Assembly: GCF_018531465.1 (NCBI RefSeq)
Contig: NZ_JAHDTF010000011.1
Coordinates: forward strand, 124,001 to 188,000
DNA: 64,000 nucleotides
Reading direction: 5' to 3'
Origin: Sphaerisporangium fuscum
GTDB lineage: Bacteria; Actinomycetota; Actinomycetes; Streptosporangiales; Streptosporangiaceae
Below are positions 44,577 to 53,836 of the stretch, in pieces; position 1 is the first letter of the stretch, and every line of letters starts with the position of its first letter. The notes beneath the pieces were generated by a model that saw only the letters and a program-made list of their open reading frames with translations, did not search any database and was not told where the DNA came from. The position numbers were made by a program, and so were the translations under genes.

Positions 44577-45982
44577 GACTGTCCTTTCCGTTCCAGAGGG
44601 TCGTGGTCGCCCAGCACGGCCCAGCCGTGGCCGGGCAGGGTGACGGTCGCGCCGCGCAGGACCGCCTCTCCCGCCAGCACCCGGGTGAGGCCGGGGACGG
44701 TCTGCTCGAAGGGGGCGTCGTCGAGGTTGAGGACGGTCACCAGCCGCTGCCGGCCGTCGCTCACCTCGAGCGCCAGCCGGGTGCCGGACAGGTGCAGAGG
44801 CCGGCTCCGCGCGCGGTGCAGCCAGGGATGGCGCCGGCGCAGCCCGATGAGGTCCTGGTGCAGCCGGTACACCGGCCACCCGCCGGGGTCGAGCTCCCCG
44901 GGGCCGCCGGCGGGGAAGGGCGGGCGGATCGCGTCGTCGCCGCCGGCGCGGTGCTCCTTGACGCCCCGGAACGCCTGTTCGTCCCCGTAGTAGACGACGG
45001 GGGTGCCGCCGACGGTGAACAGAACGGCCAGGGCGTGCGGCAGGTGGCGCAGGTCGGTCAGGGCGCTGGCCAGGCGCGTGACGTCGTGGTTGCCGGCGAA
45101 CGTCAGCGGGGCGAAGGAGGCGAGGAAGGAGTTGTGCCGGTCGAGCGCCCAGGCGAGCTCGAAGAGGTTGCGGTCGTTGAGGGAGCTCCAGATCGCCTTC
45201 CACAGCTCGTACTGCGTCACCGTGTCCATCGTGGAGTCGCGGACGATCGCGGCGTAGTCGCCGTGGATCACCTCGCCGGCGAAGTACGCGCCAGGGTGCT
45301 CGGCGCGGACGCGGGTGAGGACCTCGGCCCAGAACGCCGGCGGCACGGCGTAGGCCGCGTCCAGGCGCCAGCCGTCGGCCCCCGCGTCGAGCCAGTGGCA
45401 CATGACATCGGTGACGTGATCGGCCACCGCCGGTTCGGAGTGGTTCAGCGCGACCAGCCGCCGGTGCCCCTCGAACGTCTCGTAGCCGGGTTCGGCGCCG
45501 GGACCCGCGCCGTCCGGCTGGCTCAGGTGGAACCAGTTCGCCTCCGGCGCCGCCAGGCCCTGTGCGAGGACGCGGCGGAAGGCCGGGAAACCGCGGCCGA
45601 CGTGGTTGAACACACCGTCGAGCAGCACCCGCATGCCCCGGTCGTGCGCGGCCGTGACCAGCCGGGCGAAATCCCCGGCGTCGCCCAGCCGGGGGTCGAG
45701 GCGGTGGTGATCGACGGTGTCGTACCCGTGGGTCTCCGACGCGAAGATCGGTCCCAGCAGCAGCCCGGACGCGCCGAGCTCGACGGCGTAGTCGAGCCAG
45801 CCGATGATCCGGTCGAGGCGGTGGCGGACCGGAGCGGACACGGCCTCGGGTTCGGCCCCGGTGAATCCCAGTGGGTGGACGTGCCACCAGATCACGTGCT
45901 CGGTCCAGTGGGGCGCGCCCGCCCGCCGAGCACCTCCGTCTCGCTGGGGCGGGGATAGGGGCGTCGCCTGGTGATCCTTCAT
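44573..45982 (-). CDS. GH13 alpha-amylase-family enzyme
   Basis: 469 residues, no signal peptide. Region I is DGVFNHVG, region II GWRLDAAY with nucleophile D208, region III YFAGEVIHG with acid/base E237, and region IV FAGNHD. The small C-terminal beta domain starts near residue 395. It lacks a long N-terminal domain, so it resembles cytoplasmic oligosaccharide-acting or glycosyl-transferring GH13 enzymes of about 430-470 residues. The promoter region upstream (45983-46060) is locally AT-rich. It is coupled to the P450 gene. Confidence 0.9.
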   Translation of the reverse strand: MKDHQATPLSPPQRDGGARRAGAPHWTEHVIWWHVHPLGFTGAEPEAVSAPVRHRLDRIIGWLDYAVELGASGLLLGPIFASETHGYDTVDHHRLDPRLGDAGDFARLVTAAHDRGMRVLLDGVFNHVGRGFPAFRRVLAQGLAAPEANWFHLSQPDGAGPGAEPGYETFEGHRRLVALNHSEPAVADHVTDVMCHWLDAGADGWRLDAAYAVPPAFWAEVLTRVRAEHPGAYFAGEVIHGDYAAIVRDSTMDTVTQYELWKAIWSSLNDRNLFELAWALDRHNSFLASFAPLTFAGNHDVTRLASALTDLRHLPHALAVLFTVGGTPVVYYGDEQAFRGVKEHRAGGDDAIRPPFPAGGPGELDPGGWPVYRLHQDLIGLRRRHPWLHRARSRPLHLSGTRLALEVSDGRQRLVTVLNLDDAPFEQTVPGLTRVLAGEAVLRGATVTLPGHGWAVLGDHDPLERKGQS

Positions 45983-46203
45983 ATTGCTACGCTATCACTT
46001 ACTAATTCTGCTTCAATGTGCGAGTAGAAGTAAGAGGATGCGTACCACCTTGGTGGTGAGAGAACGCCGTCGGCGGGCAGGGGGTCGTCGCGGGAGGGCG
46101 GCCGGTCCGGGCGGTAGGCTCGCAAGGGCGGTGTGCGGGGACGCCGGTGTCCCGACGGGCCCTCACCGGCCGCGCTCCGCACGAGAACGATGGCGGGGAA
46201 CGC

Positions 46204-48330
46204 ATGGACGACGAGATCGTCCCCCCTCTGGGAGAACGACACGACCGGCTGGTTCCGTCGGAGGCGGCGGAGTTGTGGAACTCCGCGCTCGCTCAGCTCC
46301 CGGTGCCCGTGGCCGTGTACGACCACGAGGCGCGGCTGGTCGGCGCCAACGAGCGGATGACGCGCCTGCTGGGCCGCGGCGAAGAGGAGATGCTGGGCCT
46401 CACCCCGCGGGAGATCCTGCCCTACCCTCCCTACGACGAGTACGACGACATCCACCGGCACGTGCTGCGGACCGGTGAGGTGGTGTCCCGCGAGTCCTAC
46501 GGCAGGCCCCCCGGGCACCCGGAGGAGCGGTACTGGTCGGTGATCTTCTCCCCGGTCGCCGACGAGACCGGCGGCGTGCGCGGGACGTCGACCACGGTCT
46601 TCGACGTCACCGACCAGCACTGGGCCAGGCGGCGCCTGGCCGTGCTCAACGACGCCGCCGAGCGCATCGGCAGCACCCTCGACGTGGTCAGGACGGCGGA
46701 GGAACTGGCGGAGGTGGCCGTCGACGGGCTCGCCGACTTCGCCGCCATCGACCTGCTGGAGTCGGTCGCGCGGGGCGACGAGCCGGAACCGGTGCCGTAC
46801 GACGAGCCGGCGGAGTTCCGCCGGGCGGCCCACCGCTCGGTTCTGGAGGGCTGCCCGGAGGCGGTGATGGCGCAGGGGGAGAGCGGCGTGTACCCGGCGT
46901 GCTCCGCGCCGGTCCAGGCGCTGGCGACGGGCAGGGCCACCAAGCACCGTCCCGACGACCCCCTGCTGTGGGAGTGGGTCCGGGCGTGCGCGCCGCGCGC
47001 CGCGCGCGCGGCCCAGGTGGGCATCCACTCGGTGATGCTGCTGCCGCTGCGCGCACGCGGCGCGACCCTGGGGCTGGCGCACTTCCTCCGGCACCGTACG
47101 TCCGAGCCCTTCACCGAGGACGACCTGCTGCTGGCCGAGGAGATCGTCGCCAGGGCGGCGGTGACCATCGACAACGCCCGCCGGTACACCCACGAGCGCA
47201 GCACCGCCCTGACGCTGCAGCGCAGCCTGCTCCCCGAACGGCCGCCGGGACTGCCCGCGATGGAGGTCGCCTACCGCTACCTGCCGTCCAGCTCCGGCCT
47301 CCACATCGGCGGCGACTGGTTCGACGCCATCCCGCTGTCCGGCGCCCGGGTCGCGCTGGTCGTCGGCGACGTGGTCGGCCACGGTGTCCAGGCCTCCGCG
47401 ACCATGGGCCGGCTGCGCGTCGCCGTGCGCACCCTGGCCGACGTCGACCTTCCCCCCGACGAACTGCTCACCCGGCTGGACGACCTGGTCGTCCGCCTCG
47501 ACCGCGAGGAGGGCCCCGACGCGCGGGGGCAGCCGGAGGGCACCATGGGCGAGGTCGGCGCCACCTGCCTGTACGCGGTGTACGACCCGGTGACCCGGCG
47601 CTGCAGCATGGCGCGGGCCGGCCATCCTCCGCCCGTGCTGGCCGACGCGGAGGGCGGGGTGCGGCTGGTGGACCTGCCGCCCGGGCCTCCGCTCGGCCTG
47701 GGCGGGCTGCCGTTCGAGGCCGTCGAGATCGAACTCGCCGAGGGCAGCCTGCTCGCGCTGTACACCGACGGCCTCATCGAGACCGCCGACCGCGACATCG
47801 AGGTGGGGCTCGGCCTGCTGCGGCGGGCCCTCGACGGCCCCGCCCGCTCGCTGGAGGAGACCTGCGACAACGTGCTCGACGCCGTGCTGACCCAGCGCCC
47901 CGCCGACGACATCGCCCTGGTCCTGGCCCGGACCGCCACGCTCGCCGCCGACCAGGTGCGCACGTGGCGGCTCCCCTCGGAGCCCCTGGCGGTCCCCGAG
48001 GCGCGCCGGGCGGCGGCCCGGCAACTGGTGGCGTGGGGGCTGGAGGAGATGGTGCCCGCGACCGAGCTGATCGTCAGCGAGCTGGTCACCAACGCCATCC
48101 GGTACGGCGGCGCCCCGATACAGGTGCGGTTGATCCGCGACGACGCCCTCATCTGCGAGGTGTCCGACGGCAGCAGCGCCGCCCCGCACCTTCGCCGCGC
48201 GCGGGTCTTCGACGAGGGAGGCCGCGGCCTGCTCCTGGTGGCCCAGGTCGCCGACCGCTGGGGCAGCCGGCAGACCTCCATGGGGAAGATCATCTGGGCC
48301 GAGCAACTGCTGCCGCCCGGGGACGCCTGA
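46204..48330 (+). CDS. PAS-GAF-PP2C (SpoIIE/RsbU)-HATPase serine phosphatase
   Basis: 708 residues from an ATG preceded by GGGGAA; a GTG at 46147 is possible. PAS about 22-145, GAF about 155-330, PP2C-type SpoIIE domain about 350-565 (LQRSLLPERPPGLP; GGDWFDAIPL and GDVVGHG with metal-binding Asp residues; ALYTDGLIE). A C-terminal HATPase_c_2 anti-sigma-type kinase domain follows (about 580-705: ELIVSELVTNAIRYGG N-box; EGGRGLLLVAQVADRWG G-box). This combination regulates alternative sigma factors through anti-sigma-factor antagonists in Streptomyces-type bacteria. The partner is not in the window. Confidence 0.92.
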   Translation: MDDEIVPPLGERHDRLVPSEAAELWNSALAQLPVPVAVYDHEARLVGANERMTRLLGRGEEEMLGLTPREILPYPPYDEYDDIHRHVLRTGEVVSRESYGRPPGHPEERYWSVIFSPVADETGGVRGTSTTVFDVTDQHWARRRLAVLNDAAERIGSTLDVVRTAEELAEVAVDGLADFAAIDLLESVARGDEPEPVPYDEPAEFRRAAHRSVLEGCPEAVMAQGESGVYPACSAPVQALATGRATKHRPDDPLLWEWVRACAPRAARAAQVGIHSVMLLPLRARGATLGLAHFLRHRTSEPFTEDDLLLAEEIVARAAVTIDNARRYTHERSTALTLQRSLLPERPPGLPAMEVAYRYLPSSSGLHIGGDWFDAIPLSGARVALVVGDVVGHGVQASATMGRLRVAVRTLADVDLPPDELLTRLDDLVVRLDREEGPDARGQPEGTMGEVGATCLYAVYDPVTRRCSMARAGHPPPVLADAEGGVRLVDLPPGPPLGLGGLPFEAVEIELAEGSLLALYTDGLIETADRDIEVGLGLLRRALDGPARSLEETCDNVLDAVLTQRPADDIALVLARTATLAADQVRTWRLPSEPLAVPEARRAAARQLVAWGLEEMVPATELIVSELVTNAIRYGGAPIQVRLIRDDALICEVSDGSSAAPHLRRARVFDEGGRGLLLVAQVADRWGSRQTSMGKIIWAEQLLPPGDA

Positions 48331-48343
48331 GCGTCCCGCGGGT

Positions 48344-48817
48344 TCACTTCCTGGTGACGAGGATGCCGTCGTCGTCGCTGAAGAGCTCGGCCCCGGGCAG
48401 GAAGGTGACCCCGCCGAAGCTCACCGGCACGTCGCGTTCCCCGGTGCCGTTCTTGGTGCTCTTGCGGGGATTGGACCCCAGGGCCTTGACGCCGAGGTCG
48501 AGGGCGGCCAGGGCCGCGACGTCGCGGACGGCTCCGTTGATGACGACGCCCGACCAGCCGGAGGCCACGGCCATGCCCGCGATGACGTCGCCCATCAGGG
48601 CGGTGTGCAGCGACCCGCCGCCGTCGACCACCAGCACCCGTCCTTCGCCGGGTTCGGACAGGTAGCCCTTGAGCAGGGCGTTGTCCTGGTGACAGCGCAC
48701 AGTGGCGATCACGCCGTGGAAGGCGCGGCGCCCGCCGTACTGGCGCAGCTGCAGGTCGCAGGAGTCGAGCTCGTCTCCCCGCTCGTCGTACAGGTCGGCG
48801 GTCGCGATCGTCATCAT
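48344..48817 (-). CDS. RraA-family protein (RNase E activity regulator / HMG aldolase fold)
   Basis: 157 residues. Full RraA/MenG-like fold: [16 protein letters not shown] at the start, [16 protein letters not shown] (about 64-79), and [13 protein letters not shown] (about 87-99) with the Arg-Asp pair used for metal and oxoacid binding in the aldolase branch. The length fits the family. It either modulates RNase E or acts as 4-hydroxy-4-methyl-2-oxoglutarate aldolase; sequence cannot decide. It converges on the phosphatase gene with only 13 bp between. Confidence 0.88.
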   Translation of the reverse strand: MMTIATADLYDERGDELDSCDLQLRQYGGRRAFHGVIATVRCHQDNALLKGYLSEPGEGRVLVVDGGGSLHTALMGDVIAGMAVASGWSGVVINGAVRDVAALAALDLGVKALGSNPRKSTKNGTGERDVPVSFGGVTFLPGAELFSDDDGILVTRK

Positions 48818-48939
48818 GGGCCTTCCGGCGGGCGGTCACGGCGTCGAACGAGCGACGGCGAGGACCGGCGGCCGCCGGCCTCGCTGTCCGTGACCGTACC
48901 CCGTCGTGGTTCCCGCCGCGTCGGCGGGTGGTGCCCTGG

Positions 48940-48980
48940 CGGGGCTCCGCCGGGGGAGAGGGTGCCCCGGCGGAGCCCCG
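48940..48980 (-). terminator. Perfect 16-bp GC-rich hairpin
   Basis: CGGGGCTCCGCCGGGG and CCCCGGCGGAGCCCCG pair perfectly around a 9-nt loop (GAGAGGGTG). It starts 4 bp beyond the stop of the short minus-strand frame at 48984. No U-tract is visible, as is common in high-GC actinomycetes. Confidence 0.75.
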
Positions 48981-48983
48981 CGG

Positions 48984-49064
48984 TCACGTGAAGTTCACGT
49001 CGCTGCAGAAGTAGAACGACTGGTCCATGTGGGAGGGGGTTCCGGTGAGTGGGAGTGCTCCCAA
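48984..49064 (-). CDS. Possible very small peptide gene
   Basis: A minus-strand frame of 26 codons from TTG 49064, or 14 from ATG 49028 (MDQSFYFCSDVNFT). The sequence is hydrophobic/aromatic with one Cys and several Ser/Thr. It sits between a TAATAT -10-like element (49076-49081) and a perfect terminator-like hairpin, which is the layout of a tiny monocistron. No Shine-Dalgarno is visible, and it could equally be a small RNA. I cannot match it to a known peptide family. Confidence 0.3.
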   Translation of the reverse strand: MGALPLTGTPSHMDQSFYFCSDVNFT

Positions 49065-49245
49065 AGCTGATCGTCATATTAACTGACGAATTCGAGTCCG
49101 AAAACGTCACACCGGGAAGTTGAAACTTTCAGTTCGCCGGCGCGGGCCGATTCCGCGATCGCCCGCGATTCACCGCGAGGAGCCGTCCGGCCGGAACGCG
49201 AAGGCGTCGCCGCCGGGCGGTCGCGGCTCCGCTACGGTGGTGATC

Positions 49246-50169
49246 ATGGTGACCGATGAACTGGCCGGGAACGTCATGGGGGTGTGGGGCGACGACGGCG
49301 CCCGGTGGCTGGCGGAGCTGCCGACCATCCTGGAGGCCGTGGCCCGCGACTGGGACCTGACGGTGGGGGAGCCGTACGAGCTGTCCTACCACTACGTCAC
49401 GCGGGTGGTCCTCGGGGACGGCACGCCGGCCGTGCTCAAGCTGGGCGTGCCGAGCGGTACGTCGCTGGCCGAGGAGGCGCCCGCTCTCGCGGCGTTCGGC
49501 GGCCGCGGAGCGGTCCGGCCGCTGCGCGTCGACCTCGCACGCGGCGCGCTGCTGCTGGAGCGCGCCGTCCCCGGCCGGCGCCTTCGTCATCTGGTGCCCG
49601 GCAGGGACTCCGAGGCGACCTCGGCGCTGGCCGCCGTCATGCGGCGCCTGCACGTTCCACCACCGCCCGGCTGCCCGCTGCCGGAGGCGTCGTCGCAGGT
49701 CAAGGCGTTCGACGACTACGCCGCCACGCACGGTGAGGCCGGGCCGTTGCCTCTGGACCTCGTCGTGCGCGCGGGCGGGCTGATGCGCGAGCTGTGCGCC
49801 TCGGCCACCGAACGCGTCGTCCTGCACGGTGACCTGCACCACGACAACGTCCTGAGCGCGACGCGGGAGCCCTGGCTGGCGATCGACCCGCACGGTCTGG
49901 TCGGCGACCCCGGCTACGACGCCGCCACGATGCTGTTCGACCCGGATCCGGACGACCGCGACGAGGCGCTGACCGCACTGGTCCCGGCCCGGGTCGAGCA
50001 GCTGTCCGACGAGCTGGCGATCCCGGTGGACCGCGTCGTGGCCTGGGGTTTCGTCAAGGCGGTCATGTCGGATGTGTGGACGGCGGAGGACTGGAAGCCC
50101 GGCGACGACCGGTCCCCGATCAGCCGTGCCTACGACGTGGCCCGCCTGCTGCTGCCCCGGCTGCCGTGA
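49246..50169 (+). CDS. APH-family phosphotransferase (aminoglycoside/hydroxyurea kinase-like)
   Basis: 307 residues. The ATG follows TACGGT closely, which suits a leaderless or near-leaderless transcript. APH markers: TPAVLKLGVPSG ATP-binding Lys region (about 60), catalytic loop HGDLHHDNVL (about 193-202) and DPHG with the Mg-binding Asp (about 215). It resembles the streptomycin 6-phosphotransferase/hydroxyurea phosphotransferase group. Actual substrate, antibiotic or metabolite, is not determinable. Confidence 0.87.
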   Translation: MVTDELAGNVMGVWGDDGARWLAELPTILEAVARDWDLTVGEPYELSYHYVTRVVLGDGTPAVLKLGVPSGTSLAEEAPALAAFGGRGAVRPLRVDLARGALLLERAVPGRRLRHLVPGRDSEATSALAAVMRRLHVPPPPGCPLPEASSQVKAFDDYAATHGEAGPLPLDLVVRAGGLMRELCASATERVVLHGDLHHDNVLSATREPWLAIDPHGLVGDPGYDAATMLFDPDPDDRDEALTALVPARVEQLSDELAIPVDRVVAWGFVKAVMSDVWTAEDWKPGDDRSPISRAYDVARLLLPRLP

Positions 50170-50432
50170 CCCGACAGGGCGGCCTCACGACCCGGATCCG
50201 GACGACCGCGGCCCGGCCGCGCCGGTCCGAGCCCGGTGGCAGGCGGTGGCACCGGTGGCCGGGTGGGGACACCGGGGCTGAGCCGCCCTTCTCCGGCCGT
50301 GTGCCGGGATTATCACCTTGACGAGGCCGCGGCGGTATTTCGTTGGCCGCGACTTTCTGGAAGAATGGCGAAATGTCTCCCGGTAGAGGGAGAATGCGCT
50401 TGGGTGGTACCAGGAAGAGGCATCTGCAAATC

Positions 50433-51077
50433 ATGACAGATGAGGCAATCATCCGATATGGCGCCGAGATTATCGTGCGCCAGGTCGCGCCCGAAGAACT
50501 GCCGTTCTTTCCGGAAATCAGTGATGCCTACTTCGCGGCCCCGGAGCGCGTGCTGACCGGGGGTGGGGCAGGTGGCGGCCCGTTGCGGTTCGGCGCCGCC
50601 GAGCTGGTCGACCTGATGTCGGTGGTGGCGCTGGCGGTCATGAACGCGACCGTGGAGCACACCGTGAGCGAGACGTTGAAGGGTGTCAAACCCTCGGCGC
50701 TGCCGGGGGCGTTGAAACGGTTGTTCGGCCTTGGGAGGGCGACAGGCGAGGGGAACCGCGGCAGGGCCGCCCTCGAACCGCGTCCCTCGCCGGAGCCGCG
50801 GCAACCTTCGGACCCGCCGCTGTCACTGACGCCGGAGCAACTGGCTCAGGTGCGCGAGGTCGCGATCGAGGTCGCGTGCCGGCACGGCGCGAAGGCCGAT
50901 AAGGCGGAAGTCATGGCCAACGCGGTCGTCGCCATGCTCCTTCCTGGGGTCACCTCGAGCGCCGGTCAGGCTGCGGGTGTCGAGGGGCGTTGGGGGAACG
51001 GCGTCGTCGACGGGCCGGCGGCCGGTGCCGGTGACGCCGCGGCGGGCCGGCCGGCTGATGACCGGCTTGAGGGCTGA
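50433..51077 (+). CDS. Uncharacterised small protein paired with M48 peptidase
   Basis: 214 residues from ATG 50433; earlier in-frame ATGs (50343, 50373) are possible. Two predicted helical parts: about 1-95 (EAIIRYGAEIIVRQVAPEEL; ELVDLMSVVALAVMNATVEHTV) and about 135-185 (SLTPEQLAQVREVAIEVACRHG; KAEVMANAVVAMLL), joined by a Pro/Arg/Glu-rich linker. It then ends in a Gly/Ala-rich tail. No signal peptide or enzyme motif is visible. It lies 23 bp before the M48 gene, so they are almost certainly co-transcribed. It is less GC-rich at its 5' end than its neighbours. I do not recognise the family. Confidence 0.75.
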   Translation: MTDEAIIRYGAEIIVRQVAPEELPFFPEISDAYFAAPERVLTGGGAGGGPLRFGAAELVDLMSVVALAVMNATVEHTVSETLKGVKPSALPGALKRLFGLGRATGEGNRGRAALEPRPSPEPRQPSDPPLSLTPEQLAQVREVAIEVACRHGAKADKAEVMANAVVAMLLPGVTSSAGQAAGVEGRWGNGVVDGPAAGAGDAAAGRPADDRLEG

Positions 51078-51100
51078 CGGACGGGAGAGGCGGCGGAGAG

Positions 51101-53740
51101 GTGTTCGGAGAGCCCGCGCCGGGCGGGAAGGAGCCTGCTCCGGGGGAGAAGGAAGCGGCCGGCGGGTCCGCTCTGGACAGAACGGGAAAAGGGCGGGAAC
51201 CGCCAGAGGTGGAGGAAACGGGCGTCACCGGAAGGTGCGGGAGCGGATACCGGCCGCCCGCGGGAACCACGATCCGGTTCATCCTGCTCATTCTGGCGGT
51301 CACGGTTGGCGGTTTATATACATTTTCTCCGATTTACGACTTAATACCGCTAAAATTAGAGACCTACCTTCTGGGGATATGGCACTGCTACGAAACGGTT
51401 CCAGGAGCCCAGGAACCGTGGAGCGGCACCGGCGACCCCGGGCAGGCCCGCGCGTACGAGGCGATGAGGCAGGCGCTGGAGAGCTGCCAGCGCCCCTTCT
51501 TCCTTGATGCGGCCTCCTGGCTGATCCTGGGCATGGCTCTGCTGTTCGGTCTCGCCCTGGCCCTCTACTGGCTCCACCCCTGGTGGATGATCCGGCGCGG
51601 CCGGTTTCGCCCCCTCGATCCGGCGCGCCACGGGTCGACCGAGGCCGCGCTGGACCGGCTGCGCGTGCGCATGGGCCTCACCCGCCCGCCGACGTGGCTG
51701 CTGGCCCCTCGTCCCCGGGGGAGCGACGGGCAGGCGTTCGGACGGTTCGGACGGCACTACATCGTGCTCGATCTCGGCCTGGCCGTACGGCTGTCGCGGG
51801 GCGACCCGCAGGCGGAGGCCATCGTGTTGCACGAGCTGGCACACCTGCGCAACCGCGACGTGGGCAAGACCTACATGTCCCTGTGCCTATGGTGGTCGTT
51901 CATCGTCGTGGCGGCCGTGCCTTTCGCCGCACTGGTCGTCTACCAGACGCTACCGTGGACCGCTCCGGTGATCCGGCTGCCGGCGGACATGGTGATCATC
52001 GGCCTAGAGGCGCCGCCCAGCGTGACCAACGAGCGGGCCGTCGTCCGGTTCTACAGCGGGATCGACGTGGCGTTCGCTCTTGTCGACCCCTATGTCTTCG
52101 GTCTGATCCCGATCCTCGCCGGGCTGATATACCTGGCGCGCAACGCGGTCTTGCGGACCCGCGAGACCGAAGCCGACAGCACGGCCGCGCGCCAGGGCGG
52201 GGCCCTGGAATCACTGTTGCAGGTGCTCGCGGACAGGGCCAGGACGGCGACGGCTGCCCGATGGGTGGTGTTGCGCGACCATCCCTCCCCGGTCCGCCGC
52301 CTCGAGGTGAGCCGGCACCCGGCGCTGGCACTGCGGCCCTCGCTGACGGAGTTCGCGACGATCGGGGCGATCGTCGGGCTGCTCGCGGTGAACCTCCAGG
52401 TGCTGGCCGAAAAGCAACTCGTGCTGACTTTCCGGTGGGTGAACACCCTCTCGGCCGACCTCGTCACCGGGCTTCTGATCGGCCCCCTGCTGATCGGGCT
52501 GTTCACAGTGTCCCTGTGGCGGGCGGCAGCGTCGCGGCCGGCGGGGCCGCTGCTGTGGACAGGGGCGCCGCTCGTCCTGGCCACGGGATTTCTCGCCGGT
52601 TCCCTGCTGCCGTTCTTCGTCCGGCGCCTCACGCCCGGCCTCGACGCGGGTGCCGGGGACGAGGTGGCGGCGATGCGCTGGGATCAGGTGGTCGTGACGA
52701 GCGTGCTGTTCGCGGCCGGGGCACTGGTGGTCTCGACGTGGTTCCTGTCGGTGACGTTCCACGTCCTGCCCAGCGATCACCATCGAAGGTGGGCCATGCC
52801 CGCCGTCACCGCGGCGGCGGTGATCAGCGGCACGGCCTGGTTCAGCGCGTGGTACGCCTTCAGGGACACCGACGTGGCGCAGATCTGGCGGCCCTTCTTC
52901 CGCTACGGCACGCCCCTGGACGGCCACTGGTACGACGCCTGGTCTTACGCGAGCGGCGTGTCCTTCCCCGCGCTGGACGGCGTGACGGTCAATCCACTGA
53001 CCCTGCCCGGCCTGACCCTGCTGTGGCTGGTGCCGGTCCTCGTCCTGGCCCGGTCCGAGACTCTGGGGGATCTGCGGCGCTCCCTGCTCATCGGAGCCGC
53101 AGGAGGCCTGCTCGTCCTCGCCGCGGGCCTGGCGCTTCCCTTCGCCGCGCGGGCGGCCCTGCCGGATGCGCTACGGCATGCCCCCGGGGATGGAGGGTCC
53201 TGGAGTTTCCCGGCCGTGTACTGGCACACCTGCATATGGATCGTCGTCTTCGGACAGGTGGCCGTGGCGGCCGTCACGGCCGCGTCGACCACCCGGCTGC
53301 GGCCGCCCCTGACCCTGCTCGCCGTATCACTGACCGGCCTGACCGGCACGGCGGGCGTGGCCGCCGGTCGCGCCGCCGCGACATGCATGGACGTGTTCGG
53401 CGGCGGGCGGGGGCGGTGCGGGCCCGCCGCGGCCGCGACCCTGGCGGAAGACCTCCACGTGATCGCGGTGCCCGGCGTCGTCCTCGCGGTACCTGCGGCG
53501 GTGCTCGGGATCGCGCTGTCGTCGATCGTCCGGCGACGGCGCGGCCGGACCGCTGTCGAAACCGCCGCCGTGGCGTCCGTCAAGGGGGTGCCGACGTCGG
53601 TGGTCAAGGTGACACTGACCGTGCTCGCACTGGCCTACCTCACGGCCACGGTCGTCTACTTCCCCGACGTCGTACGGCTGTGGCTGTACTGGTCCGGTGG
53701 ACCAGGGGCGGCGAGCGGCGTCATCGTGCCGAGGGGATGA
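51101..53740 (+). CDS. Polytopic membrane M48-family metallopeptidase
   Basis: 879 residues with a GTG start. A disordered, charged N-terminus (1-55) leads into a first membrane helix (about 58-80). The Zn site HELAH (H244, E245, H248) and the third ligand E357 in RETEADS define M48. HELAHLRNRD is the classical M48B-type form. About 12 membrane helices occur, with roughly seven after the peptidase domain, so the protein is about twice the usual HtpX/Ste24 length. The extra C-terminal membrane part (about 410-879) is unassigned. It is coupled to the small protein upstream; regulated proteolysis at the membrane is plausible. Confidence 0.85.
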   Translation: MFGEPAPGGKEPAPGEKEAAGGSALDRTGKGREPPEVEETGVTGRCGSGYRPPAGTTIRFILLILAVTVGGLYTFSPIYDLIPLKLETYLLGIWHCYETVPGAQEPWSGTGDPGQARAYEAMRQALESCQRPFFLDAASWLILGMALLFGLALALYWLHPWWMIRRGRFRPLDPARHGSTEAALDRLRVRMGLTRPPTWLLAPRPRGSDGQAFGRFGRHYIVLDLGLAVRLSRGDPQAEAIVLHELAHLRNRDVGKTYMSLCLWWSFIVVAAVPFAALVVYQTLPWTAPVIRLPADMVIIGLEAPPSVTNERAVVRFYSGIDVAFALVDPYVFGLIPILAGLIYLARNAVLRTRETEADSTAARQGGALESLLQVLADRARTATAARWVVLRDHPSPVRRLEVSRHPALALRPSLTEFATIGAIVGLLAVNLQVLAEKQLVLTFRWVNTLSADLVTGLLIGPLLIGLFTVSLWRAAASRPAGPLLWTGAPLVLATGFLAGSLLPFFVRRLTPGLDAGAGDEVAAMRWDQVVVTSVLFAAGALVVSTWFLSVTFHVLPSDHHRRWAMPAVTAAAVISGTAWFSAWYAFRDTDVAQIWRPFFRYGTPLDGHWYDAWSYASGVSFPALDGVTVNPLTLPGLTLLWLVPVLVLARSETLGDLRRSLLIGAAGGLLVLAAGLALPFAARAALPDALRHAPGDGGSWSFPAVYWHTCIWIVVFGQVAVAAVTAASTTRLRPPLTLLAVSLTGLTGTAGVAAGRAAATCMDVFGGGRGRCGPAAAATLAEDLHVIAVPGVVLAVPAAVLGIALSSIVRRRRGRTAVETAAVASVKGVPTSVVKVTLTVLALAYLTATVVYFPDVVRLWLYWSGGPGAASGVIVPRG

Positions 53741-53786
53741 TTTCAGGGCACCGGCGGTGACCGGTCGGCCCGTTCCACGTCCCGCG

Positions 53787-53820
53787 CTCCTCGCCCGGGC
53801 AGCGGCACCCGGGCGAGGAG
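53787..53820. terminator. Bidirectional terminator hairpin
   Basis: CTCCTCGCCCGGG and CCCGGGCGAGGAG form a perfect 13-bp stem with an 8-nt loop between the converging M48 and dioxygenase genes. Confidence 0.82.
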
Positions 53821-53836
53821 GAGTGCGAGGGCCCGG

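Larger units (their letters stand above)
48818..49245. other. Gene-poor 428-bp interval with hairpin and short candidate unit
   Basis: Between the rraA start and the APH start. It contains a perfect 16-bp hairpin (48940-48980), a very short minus-strand reading frame just upstream of that hairpin, a TAATAT at 49076-49081 on the minus strand, and a locally AT-rich segment (49060-49135). Nothing else was recognised. Confidence 0.7.

Noticed and set aside
48984..49064. Interpretation of the tiny peptide as a RiPP precursor
   Set aside because: No modification enzymes lie nearby and no leader motif is recognisable; kept only as a possible small peptide or RNA.
49246..50169. Calling the APH-family gene a specific antibiotic-resistance gene
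   Set aside because: Only the general APH motifs are visible; many actinomycete homologues act on other metabolites.
53741..53836. Possible att site or repeat array around the GC-rich inverted repeat
   Set aside because: It is a single hairpin between converging genes with no second copy in the window; a terminator explains it.
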